Shown here piece after piece: positions 1 through 6,614 of a stretch of DNA of 11,038 nt. A model generated the notes under the pieces. The model did not search any database, was not told the origin of the DNA, and saw nothing but the letters and a program-made list of their open reading frames with translations. Numbering within the stretch: position 1 is the stretch's first letter; each line of letters opens with the position of its first letter. Position numbers and translations under genes: made by a program. Source of the DNA: an uncultured Campylobacter sp. (GTDB taxonomy: Bacteria > Campylobacterota > Campylobacteria > Campylobacterales > Campylobacteraceae); assembly GCF_938045595.1 (NCBI RefSeq), contig NZ_CALIBB010000210.1:1-11038 (forward strand), in the 5' to 3' direction.

Positions 1-215
1 CGACGCTTGCGATGGCGCTGTATAAGGACGGCAACTCGGGCGCAGCTTCGGCGGTGCTCGGAACTGCGCAATTTGCCATCGCCGGGGCTATTTCGTTTAT
101 CGTGGGTGCAGTGGGAGCTAATAAGCCGTTTTTGCTCGCAAGTGTGATGGCGATTTGTGCTCTTTGCGCAAACGCCGTGTATTTTTTATTGCGAAAAAAG
201 AATCAAAAATTTTAA
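1..215 (+). CDS. C-terminal end of an MFS drug transporter, Bcr/CflA-like (5' end outside window)
   Basis: This is the tail of a gene that begins before the window; the frame is open from base 3 to the TAA at 213-215. The visible 70 residues contain two hydrophobic segments, about residues 15-37 and 41-61 counted from the Met at base 12, followed by a short basic tail (RKKNQK). This fits the last two helices of a 12-helix major facilitator protein. The small-residue stretch SGAASAVLGTAQFAIAG resembles the helix 11 motif of Bcr/CflA multidrug exporters, where a loop rich in Gly and Ala precedes a 'SALLG.LQ' pattern. Such proteins sit in the inner membrane and export drugs or sulfonamide-like compounds by proton antiport. 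The family call rests on this short tail alone, so another MFS exporter is possible. An internal Met at base 12 is not a credible start because the frame stays open upstream and the helix context would be broken. Confidence 0.6.
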   Translation, partial: TLAMALYKDGNSGAASAVLGTAQFAIAGAISFIVGAVGANKPFLLASVMAICALCANAVYFLLRKKNQKF

Positions 216-255
216 TTTTAATATTTTTTAAATTTATCGTTAAGGATTGATTAGC

Positions 256-261
256 TAAAAT
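256..261 (+). promoter_or_regulatory. Possible -10 element for thrS
   Basis: TAAAAT at 256-261 lies about 57 bases before the thrS ATG and resembles the sigma-70 -10 box. There is no clear -35, which is usual for Campylobacter promoters. It lies inside the short palindrome AGCTAAAATTAGCT (253-266). A second candidate, TAATAT at 219-224, lies further upstream. Which one is used decides whether the palindrome is transcribed. The AT-rich spacer makes chance matches likely. Confidence 0.3.
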
Positions 262-271
262 TAGCTCTCGT

Positions 272-290
272 TCTTTCAGTGTAAGAAAGA
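272..290 (+). promoter_or_regulatory. thrS leader hairpin resembling a tRNA-Thr anticodon arm
   Basis: TCTTTC (272-277) pairs perfectly with GAAAGA (285-290) around the seven-base loop AGTGTAA. Read as an anticodon loop (positions 32-38), bases 34-36 are UGU, the anticodon that reads the Thr codon ACA, followed by AA. The hairpin ends 13 bases before the AAGGA Shine-Dalgarno at 304-308. In E. coli, ThrRS represses its own mRNA by binding a leader stem-loop that imitates the tRNA-Thr anticodon arm just upstream of the ribosome site, so the placement is suggestive. Against this, base 33 is G rather than the usual U, and short AT-rich hairpins are common by chance. Confidence 0.35.
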
Positions 291-317
291 CAATTCGGTA
301 AAAAAGGAAACAAGCCA

Positions 318-2141
318 ATGAGCGATATTATCGCGTATAAACTTAACGGTGAAATTTACGATACTCAAAGTATCGGCGAGCGCGCAAGCGAGGCGCAGCC
401 GATATATTTCGATAACTCCGAGGACGCGCTAAAGGTGATCCGCCACTCCTGTGCGCACCTTTTGGCGCAGGCGGTGCGCGAGCTCTATGCGGGCGCTAAA
501 TTTTTCGTAGGACCGGCGATCGAGGATGGGTTTTACTACGACATCCGCGTCAGCAAAGATAATGGCGAGAAGCTCGGCGAAGAGGATTTAAAAGCTATCG
601 AAAAAAAGATGCGCGCGCTCGCCGAGGCAAATTTAGAGATTAAAAAGATAGCCTCCACTAAAGAGGCGGTCGCGAAAAAATATGCAAACGACGATCTTAA
701 GCAGGAGGTTTTAAAGCGCATCCCCGAAGGCCCGGTTAGCCTATACGCGCAGGGCGAGTTTGAGGATATCTGCCGCGGCCCGCACGTGCAAAATACAAAA
801 TTTTTGAAAAATTTCGCGCTTACGCGCATCGCGGGGGCGTATCTCGGCGGCGACGAGAAGCGCGAGATGCTAACTCGCATCTACGGCGTCGTATTTGCCG
901 ATAAAGATAGCCTTAAAAAGCACCTTACGATGCTAGAAGAAGCCAAGAAGCGCGATCACCGAAAGCTCGGAGCCGAGATGAAATTTTTCACCTTTGACGA
1001 GCAGATCGGCGCAGGACTTCCGATCTGGCTTCCTGCGGGCACGAGGATGCGTATAAAGCTCGAGGAGCGCCTTTATAGGCAGCTTCGCAAGCGCGGCTAC
1101 GAGCCGGTGCGTGGCCCTGAAATTTTAAAATCCGACGCGTGGAAGATCAGCGGGCATTACAGCAACTACAAAGAAAATATGTATTTTACGACGATCGAGG
1201 AGCAAGAATACGGCATCAAGCCGATGAACTGCGTCGGTCACATCAAGGTTTATCAAAGCGAGATCCGCTCATATCGCGATCTGCCGCTTAAATTTTGCGA
1301 GTACGGCGTCGTGCACCGCCACGAAAAAAGCGGCGTCTTGCACGGGCTTTTCCGCGTGCGCGAGTTTACCCAGGACGACGCGCATCTGTTTGTGATGCCA
1401 AGCCAGATCAAAGAAAACGTCTATGAAATTTTAGATTTCGTTGAGCTTCTGATGAAGGCTTTCGGTTTTGAATACGAGCTTGAAATTTCGACCAAACCGC
1501 AAAAGGCGGTCGGCGACGACGAGGTTTGGGATATCGCGACGAAGGCTTTAAAAGACGCGCTTGACGAAAAGGGCTTAAAGTACGGCTTAGACGAGGGCGG
1601 CGGCGCTTTTTACGGACCTAAGATCGACATCAAAATCACCGACGCGCTCGGTCGAAAATGGCAGTGCGGCACGGTGCAGGTCGATTTTAACCTGCCTGCG
1701 CGCTTCGAGCTTGGCTACATCGACGAAAATAATGAAAAAAAGCAGCCCGTGATGCTGCATCGCGCGATTTTGGGAAGCTTCGAGCGCTTCGTGGGGATTT
1801 TGCTCGAGCATACCGCGGGCGAGCTTCCGTTTTGGATCTGTCCTACGCAGGTATCGATCGTGCCGATCGGCGAGGCGCACGCAAGTTACGCGAAAGAAAT
1901 TTTAAATTTGCTGCGCGAAGCAGACATTGACGGCGAAATTTTAGATAAAAACGAGACGCTAAATAAACGAATCAGAACGGCTGAAAAGCAGAAGGTGCCG
2001 CTCATCATCGTCCTAGGCGATAATGAAGTTTCGGCTCGCAGCGTGGCTCTGCGCGATCGCAGGGCGCGCGAACAGCGAAATTTAGGGCTGGATGAGTTTT
2101 TAAATTTCGTAAAAGCTAAATTAAACGAGGTGAATTTTTGA
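318..2141 (+). CDS. thrS: Threonyl-tRNA synthetase
   Basis: Class II aminoacyl-tRNA synthetase that charges tRNA-Thr in the cytoplasm and removes mischarged serine. The 607 residues run as follows. A short N-terminal region (1-40) is reduced compared with the TGS domain of E. coli ThrRS (642 aa). The editing domain has the H43xxxH47 motif and the C152/H156 pair in CRGPH. The catalytic core begins near 220, with motif 2 around VVHRHE (R334) and motif 3 at HRAILGSFERF (R490). The zinc ligands are C305, H356 and H481. The anticodon-binding domain occupies about 510-605. The ATG at 318 has AAGGA at 304-308, nine bases upstream. The last codon and stop overlap the infC start by four bases, so the two genes are translationally coupled. 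The shortened N-terminus is normal for Campylobacter. Identification is secure. Confidence 0.98.
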   Translation: MSDIIAYKLNGEIYDTQSIGERASEAQPIYFDNSEDALKVIRHSCAHLLAQAVRELYAGAKFFVGPAIEDGFYYDIRVSKDNGEKLGEEDLKAIEKKMRALAEANLEIKKIASTKEAVAKKYANDDLKQEVLKRIPEGPVSLYAQGEFEDICRGPHVQNTKFLKNFALTRIAGAYLGGDEKREMLTRIYGVVFADKDSLKKHLTMLEEAKKRDHRKLGAEMKFFTFDEQIGAGLPIWLPAGTRMRIKLEERLYRQLRKRGYEPVRGPEILKSDAWKISGHYSNYKENMYFTTIEEQEYGIKPMNCVGHIKVYQSEIRSYRDLPLKFCEYGVVHRHEKSGVLHGLFRVREFTQDDAHLFVMPSQIKENVYEILDFVELLMKAFGFEYELEISTKPQKAVGDDEVWDIATKALKDALDEKGLKYGLDEGGGAFYGPKIDIKITDALGRKWQCGTVQVDFNLPARFELGYIDENNEKKQPVMLHRAILGSFERFVGILLEHTAGELPFWICPTQVSIVPIGEAHASYAKEILNLLREADIDGEILDKNETLNKRIRTAEKQKVPLIIVLGDNEVSARSVALRDRRAREQRNLGLDEFLNFVKAKLNEVNF

Positions 2142-2659
2142 GCAGAGGCAAAGAGGTTTTTCTAAACGAGGACATTCCGGCTAGCGAAGTCAGGTGCATA
2201 GGCGACAACGGCGAGGTTTACGGCATAATTTCAAAGGCGCAGGCGCTGCAAATCGCCGAGCGAGAGGGTGTGGATCTGGTTTTGATAGCGCCCGATGCAA
2301 AGCCGCCCGTTTGTAAGGTCATGAACTACAGCAAATTTCGCTATCAGCAGGAAAAAAAGCTCAAAGAGGCGAAAAAAAAGCAAAAAATCATTGAGGTCAA
2401 AGAGATCAAGCTGTCCGCCAAAATCGCTCAAAACGACATTAATTACAAAGTAAAACACGCGAAAGAATTCCTTAGTAGCGGCAAACACGTCAAGCTTCGC
2501 GTATTTTTAAAAGGGCGCGAGATGTCAAGCCCGGAAATCGGCGTAAATTTGCTCAATAAAATTTGGGACGAATTTTTTGCAGAAGTTGCCGATCGCGATA
2601 AGGCGCCTGCGCTGGAGGGCCGCTACGTAAATATGCTGATCACGCCGAAAAAGGCGTAG
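2138..2659 (+). CDS. infC: Translation initiation factor IF-3
   Basis: IF3 binds the 30S subunit, blocks premature 50S joining and checks start codon and initiator tRNA pairing. The 173 residues show the N-terminal domain (about 8-76, with DAKPPVCKVMNYSKFRYQ), a lysine-rich helical linker (about 73-90) and the C-terminal domain (about 90-171, with KLSAKIAQNDINYKVKHA and FLKGRE). Length is usual for the family. The start is the TTG at 2138, inside the thrS stop (TTGA overlap), with GAGG at 2127-2130 seven bases before it. The protein then begins MSRGKEVFLNEDI, matching the N-terminus expected of epsilonproteobacterial IF3. A non-AUG start is typical of infC; in E. coli an AUU start makes the gene self-regulating. 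The linker codons form runs of 7, 8 and 6 adenines (2352-2386), expected for lysine codons. rpmI and rplT, which follow infC in many bacteria, are not present here. Confidence 0.97.
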   Translation: MSRGKEVFLNEDIPASEVRCIGDNGEVYGIISKAQALQIAEREGVDLVLIAPDAKPPVCKVMNYSKFRYQQEKKLKEAKKKQKIIEVKEIKLSAKIAQNDINYKVKHAKEFLSSGKHVKLRVFLKGREMSSPEIGVNLLNKIWDEFFAEVADRDKAPALEGRYVNMLITPKKA

Positions 2660-2696
2660 CGTAAATTTAGCGACACCATAGACGTCGTGACGGTAA

Positions 2697-2732
2697 GGTG
2701 GAATCTTAAAGATTTCACCAAAATCTGTTTTT
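2697..2732 (+). terminator. Rho-independent-like terminator after infC
   Basis: A 10-bp stem pairs 2697-2706 (GGTGGAATCT) with 2710-2719 (AGATTTCACC), with one G-U pair and a three-base loop (TAA). An eight-base AAAATCTG separates it from the T run at 2728-2732. It lies 38 bases after the infC stop and separates the housekeeping pair from the polysaccharide operon. The separation between stem and T run is longer than in a standard terminator, so it may be leaky or part of a switch. Confidence 0.6.
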
Positions 2733-2771
2733 AATTTGGCTAGTCTATGTTTTAATTTTAATTCAGATTTT
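2710..2771 (+). promoter_or_regulatory. Possible alternative hairpins in the infC-rfbF spacer
   Basis: AGATTT (2710-2715), the right arm of the terminator stem, can instead pair with AAATCT (2721-2726) across a five-base loop. AAAATCTG (2720-2727) can pair with CAGATTTT (2764-2771), 8 bp, across a 36-base loop. These three pairings cannot all form, a 1:2 / 2:3 / 3:4 arrangement like an attenuator. The sequence is AT-rich and no leader peptide or ligand site is evident, so this may be chance. Confidence 0.2.
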
Positions 2772-2861
2772 TATGAAGAGGGCAGGTTGCTACTTTATAA
2801 ATCATAAATTTGTTCTTATTTTAATAAAATTTAGCTAATTATTATTTTCGTCTAAGGTGCA

Positions 2862-2873
2862 TTTTGATAAAAT
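2862..2873 (+). promoter_or_regulatory. Putative extended -10 promoter for the rfbF operon
   Basis: TTTTGATAAAAT contains an extended -10 (TGnTAAAAT: TG at 2865-2866, hexamer at 2868-2873), which resembles the Campylobacter sigma-70 pattern of a T-rich run, TG and a TATAAT-like box. A start about seven bases downstream (near 2880) would put the CT repeat in the first bases of a roughly 70-base leader. An alternative -10, TATATG at 2922-2927, would instead place the repeat in the -35 region. Confidence 0.4.
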
Positions 2874-2887
2874 TGAAAGTAGATAAA

Positions 2888-2909
2888 CTCTCTCTCTCTC
2901 TCTCTCTCT
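2888..2909 (+). repeat. Dinucleotide simple repeat (CT)11
   Basis: Eleven uninterrupted CT units lie 40 bases before the rfbF start. The rfbF frame is closed by TAA at 2932-2934, so the repeat is not in that coding sequence, and I see no other open frame through it that starts at a plausible site. It is therefore a promoter or leader repeat. Tracts of this length slip during replication, and such repeats drive phase variation of surface genes in several host-adapted bacteria. Confidence 0.95.
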
Positions 2910-2935
2910 TGCAACCTCTTGTATATGGGAGTAAA

Positions 2936-2940
2936 AAGGA
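2936..2940 (+). promoter_or_regulatory. rfbF: Ribosome binding site of rfbF
   Basis: AAGGA lies nine bases before the ATG at 2950, the same spacing as for thrS. An earlier ATG at 2942 is only one base after this site and ends after three codons (ATG AAT ATA TGA), so the site supports 2950 as the real start. Confidence 0.8.
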
Positions 2941-2949
2941 AATGAATAT

Positions 2950-3723
2950 ATGAAGGTTTTAATTTTAGCTGGCGGCTTTGGCACTAGGCTTGCCGAAGAA
3001 ACTAGCATCAGACCTAAGCCAATGGTTGAGATTGGTGGCAGACCGATATTATGGCATATTATGAAAATTTATAGCCACTATGGCTTTAATGAATTTGTGG
3101 TGCTTCTTGGGTATAAAGGCTATTATATAAAAGAGTATTTTGCAAACTATTTCCTGCATAGAAGCGACGTAACGATTGATATCAAAAATAATAATATGAA
3201 GATTCATAAAACTTTAAGCGAAGATTGGAAAGTTACTTTGATTGACACCGGGCTAGATACTATGACTGGCGGTAGAATCAAGCGCGCACAGGAGTATGTG
3301 GGAGATGAGAGTTTTATGCTTACTTACGGTGACGGCGTTAGCGATGTGAACATAGATGAATTGGTAAAATTTCATAAGTCTCATGGTAAATCTGCCACCA
3401 TGACGGCGGTTCAGCCGGAAGGTAGATTCGGTGCTTTAGATATTAATAATTCAAGCTTAATTACATCTTTTTTTGAAAAACCTAAAGGTGACGGAAATTG
3501 GATAAATGCCGGTTTTTTTGTGTGTGAGCCTAAAGTTTTTGATTATATTACTGATGGTGATGCGACGGTGTTTGAACAGGCTCCACTTTCAAATTTAGCT
3601 AAAGACGGCGAGCTTTGCGCCTTCAAACACTATGGCTTTTGGAAGCCGATGGACGCTTTGCGCGATAAGCAAGTGCTGGAAAAGCTATGGGATAGTGGCA
3701 AAGCCCCTTGGAAAAAGTGGTAG
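2950..3723 (+). CDS. rfbF: Glucose-1-phosphate cytidylyltransferase
   Basis: Makes CDP-glucose from glucose 1-phosphate and CTP, the first committed step to CDP-linked 3,6-dideoxyhexoses in the cytoplasm. The 257 residues match the usual family length (also called DdhA/AscA). Seen in order: the nucleotide-binding loop LAGGFGTRL (6-14) with RPKPM (21-25, catalytic K23), the metal-binding YGDGVSD (126-132), FEKPKGDGNWINAGFF (175-190), which binds the sugar phosphate, and WKPMDALRDK (231-240) near the end. It is the first gene of the operon and follows the CT repeat. The next gene starts three bases after its stop. The RPKPM and WKPMD motifs separate it from the RmlA (dTDP) and GalU (UDP) relatives. 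Confidence 0.95.
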   Translation: MKVLILAGGFGTRLAEETSIRPKPMVEIGGRPILWHIMKIYSHYGFNEFVVLLGYKGYYIKEYFANYFLHRSDVTIDIKNNNMKIHKTLSEDWKVTLIDTGLDTMTGGRIKRAQEYVGDESFMLTYGDGVSDVNIDELVKFHKSHGKSATMTAVQPEGRFGALDINNSSLITSFFEKPKGDGNWINAGFFVCEPKVFDYITDGDATVFEQAPLSNLAKDGELCAFKHYGFWKPMDALRDKQVLEKLWDSGKAPWKKW

Positions 3724-3726
3724 TTT

Positions 3727-4827
3727 ATGAATAGTGTTATAGCAACACAAGAAGTACAAAATTTATACTCCGGAATTTATAATGGCAAAACAGTTTTGCT
3801 TACAGGGCATACCGGTTTTAAGGGCTCATGGCTTAGTCTATGGCTGCAGCGCTTGGGCGCGAAAGTGATAGGGTATTCGCTTCCGGCGCCTACAGAGCCA
3901 AATCATATAGGACTTTTAAATTTAAATATCGTCCAGGTAATCGCCGACATACGGGATCTTGCTAAATTAAACGAAGTCTTTGCAGCTTATAAACCAGACA
4001 TTGTATTTCACTTTGCCGCTCAGGCGCTCGTACGCCCATCTTATGCCGATCCTATCACAACCTACGAAACCAATGTCATCGGCACATTAAAAGTCCTTGA
4101 AGCTTGTAGAAAAGCAGGCGTTCGCGCGATCGTAAATATCACAAGTGATAAGGCTTATGAAAATAAAGAATGGGTTTGGGGATATCGCGAGAGCGATCCT
4201 ATGGGCGGATATGATCCATATAGTTCGTCGAAAGGCTGCGCGGATCTTCTGGCTAGTTCATATCGAAACTCCTTTTTTAATGAAAAAGATTACGGCACAA
4301 AGCATCAAACGCTGCTTGCTACGTGTCGCGCAGGTAACGTTATAGGCGGCGGAGACTGGGCACAAGATAGATTGATTTGCGACGTTATGCGCGCAGCTGC
4401 TAAAAATGAAGCGGTAACGATCCGCAATCCGCATGCGACACGCCCTTGGCAGCACGTGCTTGAGCCGCTTAGCGGCTATTTGCTCGTGGGGCAAAAGTTG
4501 CTTGAAGGGCGAAAGGAATTCGGCAGCGCGTGGAATTTCGGTCCTAGCGATGATGGCGCGATTAGGGTGCTTGATGTACTAAAAAGCGCCAAGCGATATT
4601 GGGATAAGATAGAATTTAAAATCGGCTCCGACACGGATCAGCCGCATGAGGCAAATTTATTAAAGCTTGATTGCTCTAAAGCACATGCGCTGCTTGGTTG
4701 GAAGCCAGTTTGGGATAGTGAAACGGCATTTGAAAAAACTGTAAAATGGTATAAAAATTTCTACGAAAACGGCGCGATCGATACCGAACAAAATTTAAAC
4801 GACTACGTAAAAGAGATGATGCGATGA
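3727..4827 (+). CDS. rfbG: CDP-glucose 4,6-dehydratase
   Basis: NAD-dependent extended SDR that turns CDP-glucose into CDP-4-keto-6-deoxyglucose, the second step of the pathway. The 366 residues carry the Rossmann motif TGHTGFKGSW (26-35), the FHFAAQALVRPSY segment (94-106), ITSDKAYENKEWVWGY (138-153) with the catalytic Thr/Asp-Lys set, and the YxxxK pair Y165/K169 in YSSSK. The GHTGFKGSW and SDKxY motifs are typical of RfbG/DdhB/AscB rather than RmlB or GalE. It starts three bases after rfbF, with only a weak purine-rich stretch (AAAAAGTGG) upstream, so it probably depends on coupling. Its TGA stop overlaps the next start (ATGA). Confidence 0.95.
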   Translation: MNSVIATQEVQNLYSGIYNGKTVLLTGHTGFKGSWLSLWLQRLGAKVIGYSLPAPTEPNHIGLLNLNIVQVIADIRDLAKLNEVFAAYKPDIVFHFAAQALVRPSYADPITTYETNVIGTLKVLEACRKAGVRAIVNITSDKAYENKEWVWGYRESDPMGGYDPYSSSKGCADLLASSYRNSFFNEKDYGTKHQTLLATCRAGNVIGGGDWAQDRLICDVMRAAAKNEAVTIRNPHATRPWQHVLEPLSGYLLVGQKLLEGRKEFGSAWNFGPSDDGAIRVLDVLKSAKRYWDKIEFKIGSDTDQPHEANLLKLDCSKAHALLGWKPVWDSETAFEKTVKWYKNFYENGAIDTEQNLNDYVKEMMR

Positions 4828-6614
4828 TAAAAGTTAGCGATTTTATAGCAAAATTTATAGCCGAGCATAAAGATACTGCAAAGACCGTATTTATGGTCTC
4901 AGGCGGCGGCAATATGCACCTGATAGATTCGCTTGGCAAAAATGAAAATTTAGAGTATGTCTGTAACCATCACGAACAGGCTTGCGCGATAGCCGCAGAG
5001 GGATATGCGCGCGTCTCAAATAAGATTGGTATCGCGTATGTTACCACGGGTCCTGGCGGGACGAACGCGATTACCGGCGTTTACGGTGCCTGGGTGGATT
5101 CAATCCCTACGATGATTATATCGGGACAGGTGAAATTCCAAACTACCATCGCTTCGCAGCCTCAGCTAAATTTGCGTCAGCTCGGCGATCAAGAGGTCAA
5201 TATCATTGACATCGTAAAACCTATCACAAAATACGCCGTAATGATAACGGATAAAAATAGCATAAAATTTCATCTGCAAAAAGCTGTTTATGAGGCTAAA
5301 CACGGCAGACCGGGGCCCGTATGGCTGGATGTGCCGCTAGATATACAAGGCGCGATGGTGGACGAAGCGGATCTGATAGAATTTGAAATCCCCGAAGCGA
5401 CGAAGTTTGACACAAAAATCCCGCAGGTTCTAGATGCGTTAAAGGTTGCGAAGCGCCCCGTTATCATTGTAGGTAACGGCGTAACGCTTGCCGGCGCTAA
5501 CGAAGAATTTCTAAAACTAATCGAAATTTTAAAAATCCCCGTTATCGGTACTTTCGCTAGATACGATATCGTTAGAAATGACCATGAGCTGTTTTTTGGT
5601 AGATATGGCACTATTGGCAATAGAGCGGCAAATTTTGTCGTACAAAATTCCGATCTCATCATTGCTATAGGTGCTAGATTAAATATCCGTGCAGTCAGCT
5701 ATAACTGGGAATTCTTCGGCAGAGAAGCCAAAAAAATTTTAGTTGATATCGACCAAAACGAACTAAACAAAAAAACTATTGCCGCAGATATTAAGATAAA
5801 ATCCGATGCGAAGGTTTTTATATCGGATTTGCGATCTGCGTTGAAAGACGAGCTGGATTTTGGATTTTGGCTTGAAATTTGCAAAAATTACAGAAAAAAT
5901 TATCCTACGATTGAGCCTTTTAGACAAAATGTAAAAGAGTGGGTTGATTCATATAATTTCTTCGATGTGCTATCTAATCATAAACGAGATTTAGTTTATG
6001 TATTCGGTAACGGTACGGCATGTGTTTCATCTTATCAGAGCTTGCGCTTATATGAGAATCAAAAGGTGGTAGTAAATTCGGGTTGTGCTTCGATGGGGTA
6101 CGATCTGCCTGCCGCAATCGGTGCTTGTTTCGCAAATGGTAAAAAAGATACGATTTGCGTTACGGGTGAAGGTAGCTTGCAGATGAATATTCAAGAGCTT
6201 CAGACAATAATTCATAATAAGCTTCCGATCAAAATCTTTGTTCTGAATAATGCAGGCTATATTTCTATCAGAAATACTCAAAACAACTTTTTTAAAGGGC
6301 ACAAGGTAGGCTCGGATAAAGATAGCGGCGTCAGCTTTCCTAATATCGTAAAATTAGCAGAGGTTTATGGCTTTGAAGCCTGCAGGATAGAAAATCAGCT
6401 AAATTTAAAAGGGGAGTTGGAGGAAATTCTATCCAAACCAGGTGCGGTAGTTTGTGAAATAATGCTTTCGCCTACTGAAAAAATGGAGCCAAAATTATCG
6501 TCTAAGATAAAGCCTGACGGCAAAATGGTTTCAAAGCCACTTGAGGATATGTTTCCGTTCTTGCCGCGAGAAGAATTTTATAAAAATATGATAATTAAGC
6601 CGGTAGATGAATAA
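4824..6614 (+). CDS. ThDP-dependent acetolactate-synthase-like enzyme, possible YerE-type carboligase for a CDP-keto sugar
   Basis: A 596-residue member of the acetohydroxyacid synthase group. It has a ThDP pyrimidine domain (about 1-180) with the activating Glu E51 in HHEQACAIAAEGYAR and the TTGPGGTNAITG loop (74-85). The middle domain (about 195-345) has PVIIVGNGVTLAGA and GRYGTIGNRAANF, where relatives bind FAD. The pyrophosphate domain (about 375-550) has GEGS at 448-451 and NN at 475-476 as the GDG...NN metal motif, with Glu in place of the usual second Asp. A C-terminal extension ends KPLEDMFPFLPREEF. No small regulatory subunit lies beside it, and it sits between rfbG and rfbH, so branched-chain amino acid synthesis is unlikely. 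In Yersinia, YerE, a relative of this enzyme family, adds a two-carbon acyl unit from pyruvate to C4 of CDP-3,6-dideoxy-4-ketoglucose. A similar role is inferred here; the donor acid is unknown. It overlaps rfbG by four bases. Confidence 0.8.
   Translation: MIKVSDFIAKFIAEHKDTAKTVFMVSGGGNMHLIDSLGKNENLEYVCNHHEQACAIAAEGYARVSNKIGIAYVTTGPGGTNAITGVYGAWVDSIPTMIISGQVKFQTTIASQPQLNLRQLGDQEVNIIDIVKPITKYAVMITDKNSIKFHLQKAVYEAKHGRPGPVWLDVPLDIQGAMVDEADLIEFEIPEATKFDTKIPQVLDALKVAKRPVIIVGNGVTLAGANEEFLKLIEILKIPVIGTFARYDIVRNDHELFFGRYGTIGNRAANFVVQNSDLIIAIGARLNIRAVSYNWEFFGREAKKILVDIDQNELNKKTIAADIKIKSDAKVFISDLRSALKDELDFGFWLEICKNYRKNYPTIEPFRQNVKEWVDSYNFFDVLSNHKRDLVYVFGNGTACVSSYQSLRLYENQKVVVNSGCASMGYDLPAAIGACFANGKKDTICVTGEGSLQMNIQELQTIIHNKLPIKIFVLNNAGYISIRNTQNNFFKGHKVGSDKDSGVSFPNIVKLAEVYGFEACRIENQLNLKGELEEILSKPGAVVCEIMLSPTEKMEPKLSSKIKPDGKMVSKPLEDMFPFLPREEFYKNMIIKPVDE

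Noticed and set aside
536..880. Long minus-strand frame inside thrS, and similar ones inside infC, the ThDP, aldolase and rfbH genes
   Set aside because: They lie opposite secure coding regions, have no recognisable domains and are rich in Ser, Phe and Leu as expected for reverse readings of these genes.
2352..2386. Poly-A runs of 7, 8 and 6 in infC as possible phase-variable tracts
   Set aside because: They encode the conserved lysine-rich linker of an essential protein; slippage would be lethal and the frame is intact.
2690..2700. Partial likeness of GACGGTAAGG (and GGGCAGGTTGCTAC at 2780-2793) to the ops/JUMPstart element
   Set aside because: The match to GGCGGTAG is incomplete in both places, and RfaH-dependent ops control is not known in Campylobacter.
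2677..2749. Outer inverted repeat CATAGAC (2677-2683) / GTCTATG (2743-2749) around the terminator hairpin
   Set aside because: Only 7 bp with a 59-base spacer; easily chance and conflicts with other pairings.
2942..2953. Three-codon upstream ORF (ATG AAT ATA TGA) overlapping the rfbF start
   Set aside because: The Shine-Dalgarno AAGGA ends only one base before this ATG, too close for initiation, while it fits the rfbF ATG well. Probably chance.
4824..6614. Housekeeping acetolactate synthase (ilvB/ilvI)
   Set aside because: No ilvN/ilvH small subunit is adjacent, it is embedded in a sugar-nucleotide operon, and it carries a distinct C-terminal extension.
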